From the NCBI GenBank assembly GCA_001464795.1, contig LNEB01000012.1, positions 1 through 64,000 of the forward strand: 64,000 nt of DNA, in the 5' to 3' direction. The notes beneath the pieces were generated by a model. The model had not been told where the DNA came from, made no database searches, and worked only from the letters and a program-made list of their open reading frames with translations. The position numbers were made by a program, and so were the translations under genes. Of this stretch, positions 25,762-34,772 are shown in pieces. The stretch's first letter is position 1, and each line of letters opens with the position of its first letter. The stretch comes from Bdellovibrionales bacterium Ga0074139 (GTDB lineage Bacteria; Bdellovibrionota; Bdellovibrionia; Bdellovibrionales; Bdellovibrionaceae).

Positions 25762-26877
25762 TTACTGGTACTTGTAAGAGACAGCACTTTCATAATAGGG
25801 ATCTGCGTCTCGAACGGGGCCTTCTTGCACAATAAGGAGTGCGCTGTAAGAGGCACGCACCTCTTCGGGAGCCATTTGCGAGCGAGAAACCGAGGGATTA
25901 CGCTGAACTAATTTCAATTGACCATTCGTGTCATACTCGGGGTTTCCGAATACGTCGAGCTTGGGAATGGGATACCCACGGGTGGATAGAATTCTCTCAA
26001 ACAAATCAAAGGCCGTATTGGGGTCAAGTCGGGTGCAACCACCGGAATCACGAGTTCCCAAATTTCCGATTTTAGTCGGCATCGCTGCGTGCAAAGCTAA
26101 ACCACGGGTGCGGTTATAAAACATCGCATGCGGCATATCCGCGTCGTAGCTTTTTGATTTATAATCGCGAGCCAGAACTTCAAAGTTGTAATAACCGGGC
26201 TCTGTGTAGGTGTGGTAGGACTCAAAGGGCTTTTCACAATGAGGCTTTCGACCCCGCAACTGAAAACTACCTCGGCCTGTGGACACTTGGGTTTTTCTAA
26301 TTAATTGTCCGCGCTGGTAAATTCTGATGGTTTGGGACTCTTGAACATTGGATCTGACCGGTACCATTTGGCCTCGGCTGTTACGCTCTCTGACCACTTC
26401 ACCAAATCTTCTGACCTTGTCAGCTTCAGGTCCATAATACTGTAAAAAGGCAGCAGCAGCTGCTCTTTCGCTGTCGCCCACGATGGAGTTAGTTTTAGTG
26501 ATATCAGGAAAACCAAAGCCTTCGAAACGAATGGGAATATTAATAAAGGGCAAAACTTGCGGAAATTCGGTGTGATGAACATACGGGCTGTCCGTGTTCA
26601 CAACAATGACGTACTCGTAGGCCGACAACCAAGGTTTTCGTCTTAAGTCTGTTTCTAAAAAAGGAACGATCTGTCTTTTGAAGCCCTCTGGAAGTGGCGT
26701 GGATAAACGCTCATGCTGAGCCACTGCGAAATCGATGGGATCTTTAAAATTCCATTCACAGCCTGCATTGGTCGCATCATTGATGCCTCTGAAGATGGCC
26801 CCGAGGAAAGCTTGTGACGGGGAAGTTAATGCTGTGATCGCAGCAAATGCCAAAAGCGGAAATGGATTGAGTTTCAT
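25762..26877 (-). CDS. Secreted L,D-transpeptidase (YkuD-type)
   Basis: A 371-residue exported protein with a signal peptide (cleavage near SQA, residue 23). The YkuD catalytic signature is visible as ALHAAMPTKIGNLGTRDSGG followed by CTRL, with His263 and nucleophile Cys281 (SGGCTR). IRIYQRGQLIRKTQVSTG at about 185-201 is the entry strand of the domain. It should form 3-3 peptidoglycan cross-links or attach proteins to the wall, in the periplasm. The N-terminal 180 residues are not recognised. Bdellovibrio-type predators are known to remodel walls with such enzymes, so a role in self or prey wall is possible. Confidence 0.8.
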   Translation of the reverse strand: MKLNPFPLLAFAAITALTSPSQAFLGAIFRGINDATNAGCEWNFKDPIDFAVAQHERLSTPLPEGFKRQIVPFLETDLRRKPWLSAYEYVIVVNTDSPYVHHTEFPQVLPFINIPIRFEGFGFPDITKTNSIVGDSERAAAAAFLQYYGPEADKVRRFGEVVRERNSRGQMVPVRSNVQESQTIRIYQRGQLIRKTQVSTGRGSFQLRGRKPHCEKPFESYHTYTEPGYYNFEVLARDYKSKSYDADMPHAMFYNRTRGLALHAAMPTKIGNLGTRDSGGCTRLDPNTAFDLFERILSTRGYPIPKLDVFGNPEYDTNGQLKLVQRNPSVSRSQMAPEEVRASYSALLIVQEGPVRDADPYYESAVSYKYQ

Positions 26878-27099
26878 AACAGGACCTTTCGTTGATTAAA
26901 GCCACCTTAAAGCAATCTGGTGAAATCACACCTGTTAGAATTCTAGACAGTAAAAAAGTAAGGAGTCTTTCGTCACATCGTCTAAAATTGATACATCTTA
27001 CACGGTTGATAACGAATCTAACAGGGGGTGACTCTGGCACTTGGATCGCAACGAGCCTCGGAGTGGTCATGAAATATTTTAAAGAAATGGAAACTTAAA

Positions 27100-27816
27100 A
27101 TGAAAAAAACTTTTTTGAATCTTACAATTTCAACAGTTGTTATGATCGGAGCCTCTACAAGTTTTGCTAATACCCAAAAAAGGAACGAGGAAAAAGCGGC
27201 TGGCCTTGTGATGGGAAAAGTCTTAGCTGCCATCGACTTTAAGTCTTCACAATTTTCTCTTAATTTTTTTGAAGGTGCATTTTTTAAGAAAAATAAAGAC
27301 ACCAAATCTTCATTGAGAATTGATTCCATGCATGCAGATGCCTCTATTAAATTTAAAAATGATGTGATTATTGATACACAGGATTTTTCCAAAGAAATGT
27401 CTGCTGAAAAAAAGCAAAAAAACCAGGAATGGCAACCTAAAATATCTTTGCTTTCAAAGGATCTGTCTGTGCTATCGGCCTTGGATGCAGACAGCAACGA
27501 CAAACTTAAACTAACCATCTTCTTTAAAAAAGCGAATGATAAAGCTGACAGTGGACTTAAAATATTAGTGGGAAACAGTTACAACCAAGAGCTGATCAAC
27601 ATGAATCTGGTTTCGATCAATGTGATATTAATTACAGACCCCAATTCCACGGCAATGAATGTCAGAGGATCTTGTTTGGCTCGTAAAAAGATAGCAGGTC
27701 AGATGCAAGATATTCCTCAGTGTACTTTTAGCGGTGTGGTGGATTCAGAAAATGACACCTACAATATTAACGTTAATTTCGGTGATAAAAAACAAGCCAC
27801 TCAAAAGCTCAACTAG
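27100..27816 (+). CDS. Unknown exported protein
   Basis: A 238-residue protein with a signal peptide (MKKTFLNLTISTVVMIGAST, cleavage near SFA-NT). The mature part is Lys-rich with beta-prone segments and a single CLARKK...PQC pair of Cys that could form a disulphide. It has no recognised domain. It is the first of three exported proteins encoded in a row (27100, 27834, 28613) and probably acts with them. A weak GGAA precedes the start. Confidence 0.6.
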   Translation: MKKTFLNLTISTVVMIGASTSFANTQKRNEEKAAGLVMGKVLAAIDFKSSQFSLNFFEGAFFKKNKDTKSSLRIDSMHADASIKFKNDVIIDTQDFSKEMSAEKKQKNQEWQPKISLLSKDLSVLSALDADSNDKLKLTIFFKKANDKADSGLKILVGNSYNQELINMNLVSINVILITDPNSTAMNVRGSCLARKKIAGQMQDIPQCTFSGVVDSENDTYNINVNFGDKKQATQKLN

Positions 27817-27833
27817 TTGGGAAACGTAAATAA

Positions 27834-28616
27834 ATGAAACAGGGCTTGGTTCTTATTTCAACACTCATTCTTTTAGGGCTTCCAGCCTGGGGAACCAATG
27901 ATGGCCAGCCTTGGCCAGAAAAAGCTTTGACTGCAGAAAGCCAGCCAATCAGTTACCAAATTATTAAATTGGCCTTTTTCAATTTTGAGAAATTTTTAAA
28001 AGAAACGCTTAAAATGGAAAGCCAAATTTGCCAGTACACAAGCTTGGTACAAAATAAAACCTATAATTATCCAGAGACCGGAGCCTGCATTTATCGATTG
28101 TTGCTGGATTCGGTGAAGTCTCAAAGTCCACAGTCCCCGGTTTTTATTTGGGCTAAAACCATCGAAGGCCAACCGCTTTTGCTACGTCTTGACTGGCATC
28201 CTCAATTCAATAATTTTATGGAAGTTTATACTCAATTAATGGAAATGAAGTTTGAAAAGCCCATTCATTACTATAATAAGCGCGCCATGAAATTTCTTAA
28301 AATTGATTTTGAAAAAAGGGGTTACGGTTCCTCAACTTCTTTGGTCGGACAAATTTCAATCACGCTTAAAAGCCAACCTGAAACTGTACAAAATTTGATG
28401 GCTCTTGTTTCAGACCCCTTAGCTCAGCACATAAAAGTTGATAAAATATCTGTGGAATTGAGTCCTCATGGAAGACACAAGGACTACTTGAATCACAAAA
28501 TTTCAGTCAAAATCTGGCCCTCTGAAACTTCGGAATTTTCACACTTTCAGCTGACAACTAATGTTAATCTGCTGGATCCCAGTCGCACCTTCATTATCAG
28601 GCAGGACTCAAAATGA
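27834..28616 (+). CDS. Unknown exported protein
   Basis: A 260-residue protein with a signal peptide (MKQGLVLISTLILLGLPAWG). The mature part has a QICQYTSLVQNK...GACIYRLLLDS region with two Cys, then a C-terminal half of alternating beta segments (VDKISVELSPHG, KISVKIWPSET, HFQLTTNVNLL) that is similar in style, not in clear sequence, to the next protein. It ends by a 4-base overlap with the next gene. The function is unknown. Confidence 0.6.
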   Translation: MKQGLVLISTLILLGLPAWGTNDGQPWPEKALTAESQPISYQIIKLAFFNFEKFLKETLKMESQICQYTSLVQNKTYNYPETGACIYRLLLDSVKSQSPQSPVFIWAKTIEGQPLLLRLDWHPQFNNFMEVYTQLMEMKFEKPIHYYNKRAMKFLKIDFEKRGYGSSTSLVGQISITLKSQPETVQNLMALVSDPLAQHIKVDKISVELSPHGRHKDYLNHKISVKIWPSETSEFSHFQLTTNVNLLDPSRTFIIRQDSK

Positions 28617-29329
28617 AACAACTTTTAAGTCTCCTTTTTCTATTGAGTTCTCAGGCTTCACTGGCTGCGAACTTCCTGCCATGCTTTTTAAGTGGTCAGG
28701 AAATTTTAGACAAAGCCACAGAAATCAAATCTCAACACAGCGAATTTCCAGAAGCTTATATGAACCAAATTGAACTGAGTATGAATCTCTCTAATTTAGG
28801 ATCCTCTTATTCCGGTGTTGTTGAGGGATTCTACCGTCCAATAAAAACACAAACTTTTTCCGTCATCCCTGAAACCATTATCGGAGTTGAGCTCAATAAA
28901 AAAAGTCATTTGGTTTATGTTTGTGCCCAAGTGGATTCGGATAAAAACTATGCCATTGATATTTTCTTTTTAGGTCACAAACCTCATATGGATGAAATCA
29001 TTCCTGTTTTTAATTCTTTACTTCTCAGTGACCAGGTTAGAATTAGCCCCCTACAGATTCGTGTCCTAAATATTGATTCGGGAACTGATAATAAAATTAT
29101 TAATTTCCTAAAAATGCTGTTTTTGCCTATTTATTTGCAACTTAAACTTTTCAATCAATTTGCTAATATTTTTACCGGAGCCTTTGGCGTCAGTATCGAG
29201 CGGGTCCGTATTATGAATAATATCGTTGAAGTTTCAGGTGGCATAAACATGAAAAATCCTGATCAACCACGATTTTTTAAGCGCATCGATTTGAAGTCCA
29301 AGGAAGCGGAAATCATCAAAGCTGACTAG
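28613..29329 (+). CDS. Unknown exported protein
   Basis: A 238-residue protein with a signal peptide (MKQLLSLLFLLSSQASLAAN). The mature part holds NFLPCFLSGQEILDKA and a later VYVCAQVDS, giving two Cys. A hydrophobic stretch NFLKMLFLPIYLQLKLFNQF at about residues 162-181 could be membrane-associated. It is translationally coupled to the preceding gene and ends 113 bp before the acyltransferase start. No family is recognised. Confidence 0.6.
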   Translation: MKQLLSLLFLLSSQASLAANFLPCFLSGQEILDKATEIKSQHSEFPEAYMNQIELSMNLSNLGSSYSGVVEGFYRPIKTQTFSVIPETIIGVELNKKSHLVYVCAQVDSDKNYAIDIFFLGHKPHMDEIIPVFNSLLLSDQVRISPLQIRVLNIDSGTDNKIINFLKMLFLPIYLQLKLFNQFANIFTGAFGVSIERVRIMNNIVEVSGGINMKNPDQPRFFKRIDLKSKEAEIIKAD

Positions 29330-29400
29330 TTAGCATGACAAAAAAAGGCCACTCGTCTAATGAGGCACACTATTTTCAAATAGGTTGCTGCCCGGCATGG

Positions 29401-29439
29401 CATACAACTCGCAATGTAATATTTACATCGAGGTGTATG
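29401..29439 (+). promoter_or_regulatory. Hairpin covering the ribosome binding site of the acyltransferase gene
   Basis: CATACA pairs with TGTATG, CTCG with CGAG, and ATGTAA with TTACAT, around a TAT loop; one A/G mismatch and a 2-nt bulge interrupt 16 pairs. The AGG at 29431-29433, about 9 nt before ATG 29443, lies inside the right arm. If formed in the mRNA it would hide the binding site. It could instead be a weak terminator for the upstream operon, but no T-run follows. Confidence 0.45.
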
Positions 29440-29442
29440 TTT

Positions 29443-32355
29443 ATGAGACACGTGCGTTTAATATTAAATCTGGCTCTTTCCATTACAAGCTCTCTTGTCA
29501 TGGCCTCTGATTTTGATTCTTACCGCAATTTTAAAGCATTAACAGACACACCCGGTATGACTTTCTACCATCCAGGATTGTTCTTTGCCGGCGAAGTTGA
29601 AATCAAAGAAATTCCTGAACTCCCCTACCTCAATTCTAAAACAAACAACGACATTCAAAAAAGTGCCTGGTTTCTTGAGTCCATTGGAGTTGCTACTGCC
29701 GTGGGCGATAATTCGGGTCGCGATAGCCAATTTGATCTTTACAATCCAGTTTCCATCGACATCGGCCGCAATGAACCATCAGTGGAACTTTCAGTTCCGC
29801 AAAAGTCCCGTGAAGCAGAAGTGGGAAAATGGCATTTTGGAACCCATGATGCTTGGCACTTAGCTTACATCCCTGGTCCCAGACTCAGCGACATTTCTAC
29901 TCCAGAGAAAATAAGAGCTTCAAAAGATAGACTCGTTCATCATTTACTACTGATCGAAAGCTATGCCACCACTTTAAGCGGAAGTCGCCATGCCAGGGAT
30001 TACTGGAATTGGAGAAACAAAGTTAACGGAGCTGAAAACACAGAAGAGTTTGAAAGATTGAATAAGGGTCTTTATTCTATTTCGAATATGTCCGAGTCTG
30101 ATTTTTTTGACATCATTAAAGCTGTTATGTTTGGTGAGGTCAGAAATTTTTCAAAAACCTGGAATCAAAATTTTGATGCAAAACTTTATGATGAGTCTAG
30201 AAAAGCAGGTGTTCCCATGCTTTTCCCAAGTTTTCAAAAAACGCTTGGTGATAAAGGTGAAAAATTATTTCTTAAATATGGATTTGGTACTGTTGCAGGT
30301 CTTGCTAACTATTTAGCTCCAGCCAGTGGCTACGGATACCAAATGTTTAAAGCTTACGCTCGAATGCAAGCCGATTACTACTTGCAGCCTTGGTACGTGA
30401 AATGGGCTGATATGTATCAAGTGGGATTAGATTTTGATGCCGCTGATGCAAGGCTTGCAAAAATCATTCAAGACTTACGCAATAATCAAGTGATGCATGA
30501 TGTGAAAAAGCCAGAAGCCGGTGTTTTTGAAATGATGCATACGAAAAACTCCAGTGAACAACTGGGTCGAAGAATCATTGAGTTTTTAGAGCTTGTAAAA
30601 AATAACCCCTCTGAATTTCCTAGGGATTTGAATCAAAAATTGGAAGGTCTTTTAAAATTAAGCCACAACTTGCATAACGAAATTCTAAAAGAAATCAAAG
30701 GCCACACACGTTTTTCTCAAGAGCAGGTTAATTATTTCCGCAATGCTTACAGCGAACTGACTCAAATGGCCGAGCAACAAATTCCCATCGAGAAATCCTT
30801 ACCCTTAAAGCTTCGCCTACCCATGGCTGATTATAAAACCTATTGGAACAATGCCTACGGTGTTATTTTACCCAGACCCTCAGGAATGACAAAATTTTTA
30901 TCAGCTCGTGGAATCTGGGAATCCGCAAGAAAACAAAGAGCCGCTAGAATTCGCTCTGAACTTAAGGGTGTTCCTTTTGTGAATGTGATGCCTGAGGGTG
31001 AAACCATTGATGATATCGAAAAAAGAATGGGAATAATTTATGACGGTCGTCGTTCTGGCCGTCCTGTGAATGTTAATAGCTCAAGTGATGCGAGTGAGTA
31101 CCTTAATTCCATAGATAGAATCAAAATGACTTTTGCCTACCAAGCCCGGCAAATATTTCTTGGTCAAATCAGAGAATACAGTGAACTTTCGACACAAGAA
31201 ATTAAACAGGTCTATGAAGCGACTGAATCACTTGTTCAATCCATGGATTTAGCTTTAGAACAACATAAATCCAATTATAAAGCTGTCTTTGTCAGCCGAA
31301 ATGCAAGCTCTCAAGTCAAAGCCGATTTTTTACGAATGGAAGGCAATCTGAAATGGGCCACTGATCAGACTTTGTTTATGATGGCAGACATTTTAGATCT
31401 CAGTGATTTTGGAAAACCAGTTAAAGCTATAAAAAAATACTTGAGCTTTGCTAATCAAATGACAACAAAATTAAACTCTAAAACTGGGTTTATTATCCCC
31501 AATTTTAAAAGTTACGCAAGCTACCTTTTCCCCAAAGACACTTCCAGAATTAAATCACTTTGTTCGATGCTGACTCGGATGTGTTTTAACTCCAACATCA
31601 GTGACATCGTTAAAAGTGTATCCAGTGATTTGAAAATAGCTCAAGTTGCCAATTTGAACCTTAAAGACATTCCAAAAAATGCAGCTCTGATTTTAATCAT
31701 TAATCATGACTCACCTATCGAAGATATACGAATGGCTCAACTTGTAGCTGAAAAAATGGGGCTTAAAGAAAACAATGCCATTTTAACAAGCAAAAGAAAT
31801 TGGCCACAGCAAAAATTATTTTCTAATTCTGACAAAAGTATCCTATTTGCAGATGATGCCAATTTATCTGCTCAAGTTTTAGAAAAACTCTCCTCCCAGA
31901 GGGCCTCTCCGTCTGTAACAATATTTCCTGAAGGCAATACTCCAGGTCAACACTCTCAGTTTCCATTATCAGTGAAGCCTGGTGCCTTCTCATTAGCTAG
32001 GAAAGCGGCTGTGGCTTTAGCTGAAGTGAAACCTGTCTATTTGGTGACGGTCACGACCAATATGCTAGCCCACGTTACAGCCCATGCTGAGCTTTCAGTT
32101 TCTGTCACTCAGGTGACTCAAGTTCCTACTCATCCCATCAGCTCCAATGACGAATGGGTCAGCAGCCAAAGACTCGCCTTTGAAAATGCCGTCTCTATAA
32201 TGCGAGGCCAATCACAAGTGGATCTCATTCACCGCAGCCGAACAGGTTCAGGAACTCGTTTCGCAACAAAAGTGAAAGAGTATATTCCAGGAACCCAAGC
32301 GATGGAGACCATCGGGGATTCTTGGAAAAAAACTTGCCGTGAGGTTGTTAAGTAA
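29443..32355 (+). CDS. Large exported protein with C-terminal PlsC-like acyltransferase domain
   Basis: About 970 residues from ATG 29443, chosen because it starts a clean signal peptide (RHVRLILNLALSITSSLVMAS) with AGG 9 nt upstream. The first 700 residues are mostly helical and unrecognised. At about residue 753, ILIINHDSPIED replaces the NHxxxxD block of glycerolipid acyltransferases with HX4E then D, and at about 827 VTIFPEGNTPGQ resembles the FPEGTRS block. The C-terminal 250 residues are therefore a deviant PlsC-like domain, apparently exported rather than cytoplasmic. Its 3' end overlaps a patatin gene tail-to-tail by 8 bp. Acyl transfer, and its target, are inferred. Confidence 0.6.
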   Translation: MRHVRLILNLALSITSSLVMASDFDSYRNFKALTDTPGMTFYHPGLFFAGEVEIKEIPELPYLNSKTNNDIQKSAWFLESIGVATAVGDNSGRDSQFDLYNPVSIDIGRNEPSVELSVPQKSREAEVGKWHFGTHDAWHLAYIPGPRLSDISTPEKIRASKDRLVHHLLLIESYATTLSGSRHARDYWNWRNKVNGAENTEEFERLNKGLYSISNMSESDFFDIIKAVMFGEVRNFSKTWNQNFDAKLYDESRKAGVPMLFPSFQKTLGDKGEKLFLKYGFGTVAGLANYLAPASGYGYQMFKAYARMQADYYLQPWYVKWADMYQVGLDFDAADARLAKIIQDLRNNQVMHDVKKPEAGVFEMMHTKNSSEQLGRRIIEFLELVKNNPSEFPRDLNQKLEGLLKLSHNLHNEILKEIKGHTRFSQEQVNYFRNAYSELTQMAEQQIPIEKSLPLKLRLPMADYKTYWNNAYGVILPRPSGMTKFLSARGIWESARKQRAARIRSELKGVPFVNVMPEGETIDDIEKRMGIIYDGRRSGRPVNVNSSSDASEYLNSIDRIKMTFAYQARQIFLGQIREYSELSTQEIKQVYEATESLVQSMDLALEQHKSNYKAVFVSRNASSQVKADFLRMEGNLKWATDQTLFMMADILDLSDFGKPVKAIKKYLSFANQMTTKLNSKTGFIIPNFKSYASYLFPKDTSRIKSLCSMLTRMCFNSNISDIVKSVSSDLKIAQVANLNLKDIPKNAALILIINHDSPIEDIRMAQLVAEKMGLKENNAILTSKRNWPQQKLFSNSDKSILFADDANLSAQVLEKLSSQRASPSVTIFPEGNTPGQHSQFPLSVKPGAFSLARKAAVALAEVKPVYLVTVTTNMLAHVTAHAELSVSVTQVTQVPTHPISSNDEWVSSQRLAFENAVSIMRGQSQVDLIHRSRTGSGTRFATKVKEYIPGTQAMETIGDSWKKTCREVVK

Positions 32356-33070
32356 ATTGAAGTGCCTTTTTGGTTTGCGCGTAAGAAAGCCGAATGGCAT
32401 CACTGGCCAAGTGCATGCGGTTCGGCCCCATACTGATGGACTCATCCTGCTGAAAGAAAAACGTGTTTTGAGTTTTTCTTTTGAATGAACTTTGAATAAT
32501 AATTTTTTTTCCAAAACCATCAGGTTTTAGAAAGTGCACAAGGGTGCGATTCTTGTAATAGGGATTTTTTGTGCCAGTCCAGTCTGTTATTCCACCGTCC
32601 ATATAATATTTGCCAGCGATTTGAACAGGTTTAAAAAGTAACGGAAAACAGCATGATGCTCGAACCGGTTCAATTAAGTCACCCGTTTGAAAACTTCGAG
32701 TGCTGAGTGATTTCACTTCAAAAGTAGAAACACTTAATGGAATTTCTAACTGATTAAAATCAGCAACTAAATACTGCGACAAAAGTTTTTTAAACTTTTG
32801 ACCTTCAAGAATACCCATTCCTGGTTTAAAATCCCAAAAATCTTTTTTTTGAATACGACAAAGTAGCTCTTCGATGGATTTTGAATCTTGACCGGAAGCG
32901 AGTAAGCTTCCAATCAAAGCCCCGGCACTGGAACCCATGATGGCTTTAGGGCGATAGCCCTCTTCAAGAAGGGCTTTAACAAAGCCACAATGAGAATAAA
33001 AACCAAAAAAACCAGCTGATAAAGCCAGTGAAAAATCACCTTGTTCGAGCCACTGCCGTAAGTGTGTCAT
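32348..33070 (-). CDS. Patatin-like phospholipase
   Basis: A 240-residue patatin-domain protein. The nucleophile elbow is MGSSAGALIG (Ser48 in GSSAG) and the Asp of the dyad is in YMDGGITDW. The oxyanion region reads LSAGFFGFYSHCGFVKALLE, departing from the usual GGGxRG. DFWDFKPGMGILEG is typical of bacterial members. No signal peptide is present, so it is cytoplasmic or delivered by another route. It should release fatty acids from phospholipids. It lies convergent to the acyltransferase fusion and divergent from the phospholipase D-like gene. Confidence 0.85.
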   Translation of the reverse strand: MTHLRQWLEQGDFSLALSAGFFGFYSHCGFVKALLEEGYRPKAIMGSSAGALIGSLLASGQDSKSIEELLCRIQKKDFWDFKPGMGILEGQKFKKLLSQYLVADFNQLEIPLSVSTFEVKSLSTRSFQTGDLIEPVRASCCFPLLFKPVQIAGKYYMDGGITDWTGTKNPYYKNRTLVHFLKPDGFGKKIIIQSSFKRKTQNTFFFQQDESISMGPNRMHLASDAIRLSYAQTKKALQFT

Positions 33071-33106
33071 TTTGATATTGAGCCCCAGAAAGACCTCATT
33101 GTCAAA

Positions 33107-33139
33107 AATTGGCTTTGGCGAATGTTTGATCAGCCAATT
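33107..33139. promoter_or_regulatory. Inverted repeat between divergent lipase genes
   Basis: AATTGGCT (33107-33114) and AGCCAATT (33132-33139) form a perfect 8-bp inverted repeat with a 17-nt spacer in the 132-bp region shared by the patatin and phospholipase D-like genes. It is a possible operator for a dimeric regulator. No regulator gene is adjacent. Confidence 0.35.
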
Positions 33140-33202
33140 GTACTTTATTCAACCTTGGGCTGGAACAAGAATCGCAAGTGAATAGGTAACTCGAGGTATT
33201 CA

Positions 33203-34675
33203 TTGAAATTGACTCTTATACTGCCCCTCTTCTTAGCTTTAACGACTTTTGCAAGTCCACCGGCCATTGATTGCAGAATTTCGGTCAATGAGAAAAAATC
33301 CATTGTTTCGCAAAACTTAGTTGACCCTGAGACATTTGTTTTATCAAAACCCATTCCCGTTCGTGCCCAAGACATACATTTACAAGTACTTCCTAAACAG
33401 GCTTATCAAGATCAGATTTTTGCACTGACCGGCGAGTATTTACCACAATCAGTCATCGACTCCTCAAATTTAAATTATAAATTCAAATTTGACAATGCTC
33501 CCAAGCTAGATCTTGTTGTTCTCTCAACTTTGTACGCACGCTATGATTTTACCAGCCACTATTTCGCTCAGGCTTTGAAGTATCACGTTGATCAAGGAGC
33601 TATGGTCGTATTTGCAGCAGCCAAAAGTGTGATCGATTTTGCAAAACTCACTTCGCCTGGTAAAGTCCCTGTGACAACTCAAAAAGATATTGATTTTATG
33701 AAGTACCTCTCTGATATGGGAGTTGAGGTTCATGTCCTTGGTCCCAATGATGTGGTGCCAAACAGATTTAATAAAATTCAAGGCTTTTTAAAAGCCATGC
33801 ATGCAAAAGCTTTTGCTGTGTTTTCACTTTCAGAGCCAGAAAAAAGTCAGGTTTTCATTGGCGGTCGAAACAAAGCCGATCCCTATTACTTGGAAAACTG
33901 CCCTGACCTCAGTCAATGTGCACATATGCTACAGTATAAAACAGAATCAGACTGGATGAATGTGGCTGACTTTGATGTTTCCATAAAAGATCATCAATTC
34001 ACTCGCCAAGTGATTGAAGACTTCGGTCTTATATTTCCCGATTCTACAAAACAAAAACTTAAAAAAATAACTGAAAAGCCCGCCTCAACCCAAGTGAGCC
34101 GTAAAGTTGAGGATTCAAAAAATGTAAAGATAACAAACTTTTTATCAGTTTCAGGAAAAGACTTAGAACTGCTTTATGTGAACACCATTGATAGCGCCAA
34201 TGAAAAAATAAGAATTTTGACACCTTACTTTAATCCAACAAAAGAAATAGCTAAGGCATTGAACCGAGCCCTGAAAAGAAATGTGAGTATCGAAATCGTC
34301 ACCAATATCTATTTGCACGGTGATGATTTTTCTCCATTGATCGTCAGTGCCATCGAGTCTTTTAATCAAATGGGACTTTCTAAATTAGGTAAGGGTGTCA
34401 TTCTTAGGAACTGGGAAGCTCCTAGTTTATTTCACTCCAAGGTCTTGCAAGTGGACAAGGACACCATGATGGTAACAAGTGTAAATATTAATAATCGAAG
34501 CTTCAAAAAAGACATTGAAAATGGTGTTGTCATTGAAGGTAAAGAAGTCAGTGATCAATTCAACAAAGAAGTTTTTGAAAAACATATCTTACCTCACACT
34601 CAAGTGATTGATGGTTTTAATCAGCCAAAACTTCTTTATCGATTACTGTATTATTTTTTTGGTCATCACTCTTAA
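33203..34675 (+). CDS. Exported phospholipase D-like protein
   Basis: A 490-residue protein of the PLD/cardiolipin synthase superfamily with a signal peptide (MKLTLILPLFLALTTFAS). Two HKD-type sites are visible. HAKAFAVF (His200, Lys202) lacks the usual Asp four residues on but is followed by IGGRNKADPY. HSKVLQVD (His411, Lys413, Asp418) is complete and followed by TSVNINNRSF. The start is TTG 33203, 6 nt after GAGG. It probably acts on phospholipids or nucleic acid outside the cytoplasm; the substrate is open. Confidence 0.8.
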   Translation: MKLTLILPLFLALTTFASPPAIDCRISVNEKKSIVSQNLVDPETFVLSKPIPVRAQDIHLQVLPKQAYQDQIFALTGEYLPQSVIDSSNLNYKFKFDNAPKLDLVVLSTLYARYDFTSHYFAQALKYHVDQGAMVVFAAAKSVIDFAKLTSPGKVPVTTQKDIDFMKYLSDMGVEVHVLGPNDVVPNRFNKIQGFLKAMHAKAFAVFSLSEPEKSQVFIGGRNKADPYYLENCPDLSQCAHMLQYKTESDWMNVADFDVSIKDHQFTRQVIEDFGLIFPDSTKQKLKKITEKPASTQVSRKVEDSKNVKITNFLSVSGKDLELLYVNTIDSANEKIRILTPYFNPTKEIAKALNRALKRNVSIEIVTNIYLHGDDFSPLIVSAIESFNQMGLSKLGKGVILRNWEAPSLFHSKVLQVDKDTMMVTSVNINNRSFKKDIENGVVIEGKEVSDQFNKEVFEKHILPHTQVIDGFNQPKLLYRLLYYFFGHHS

Positions 34676-34700
34676 TGCCAATTTGTCACGGGATGGCATT
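34674..34700 (+). terminator. Probable terminator after the phospholipase D-like gene
   Basis: AATGCCA (34674-34680) and TGGCATT (34694-34700) form a 7-bp stem with a 13-nt loop, followed by TATTTG. The hairpin begins at the stop codon. Confidence 0.45.
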
Positions 34701-34772
34701 TATTTGTAAATTTATTGCGTTCTACTGACTAGCTCAATAACCTATTTCTGATCCAATGCGATTGGAGACAGG

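Noticed and set aside
26892-27098. 68-codon open frame from a TTG between the transpeptidase and the exported-protein operon
   Set aside because: AGGA is in reach of the TTG, but the product has no signal, domain or clear composition, and the region is the natural promoter space of two divergent units.
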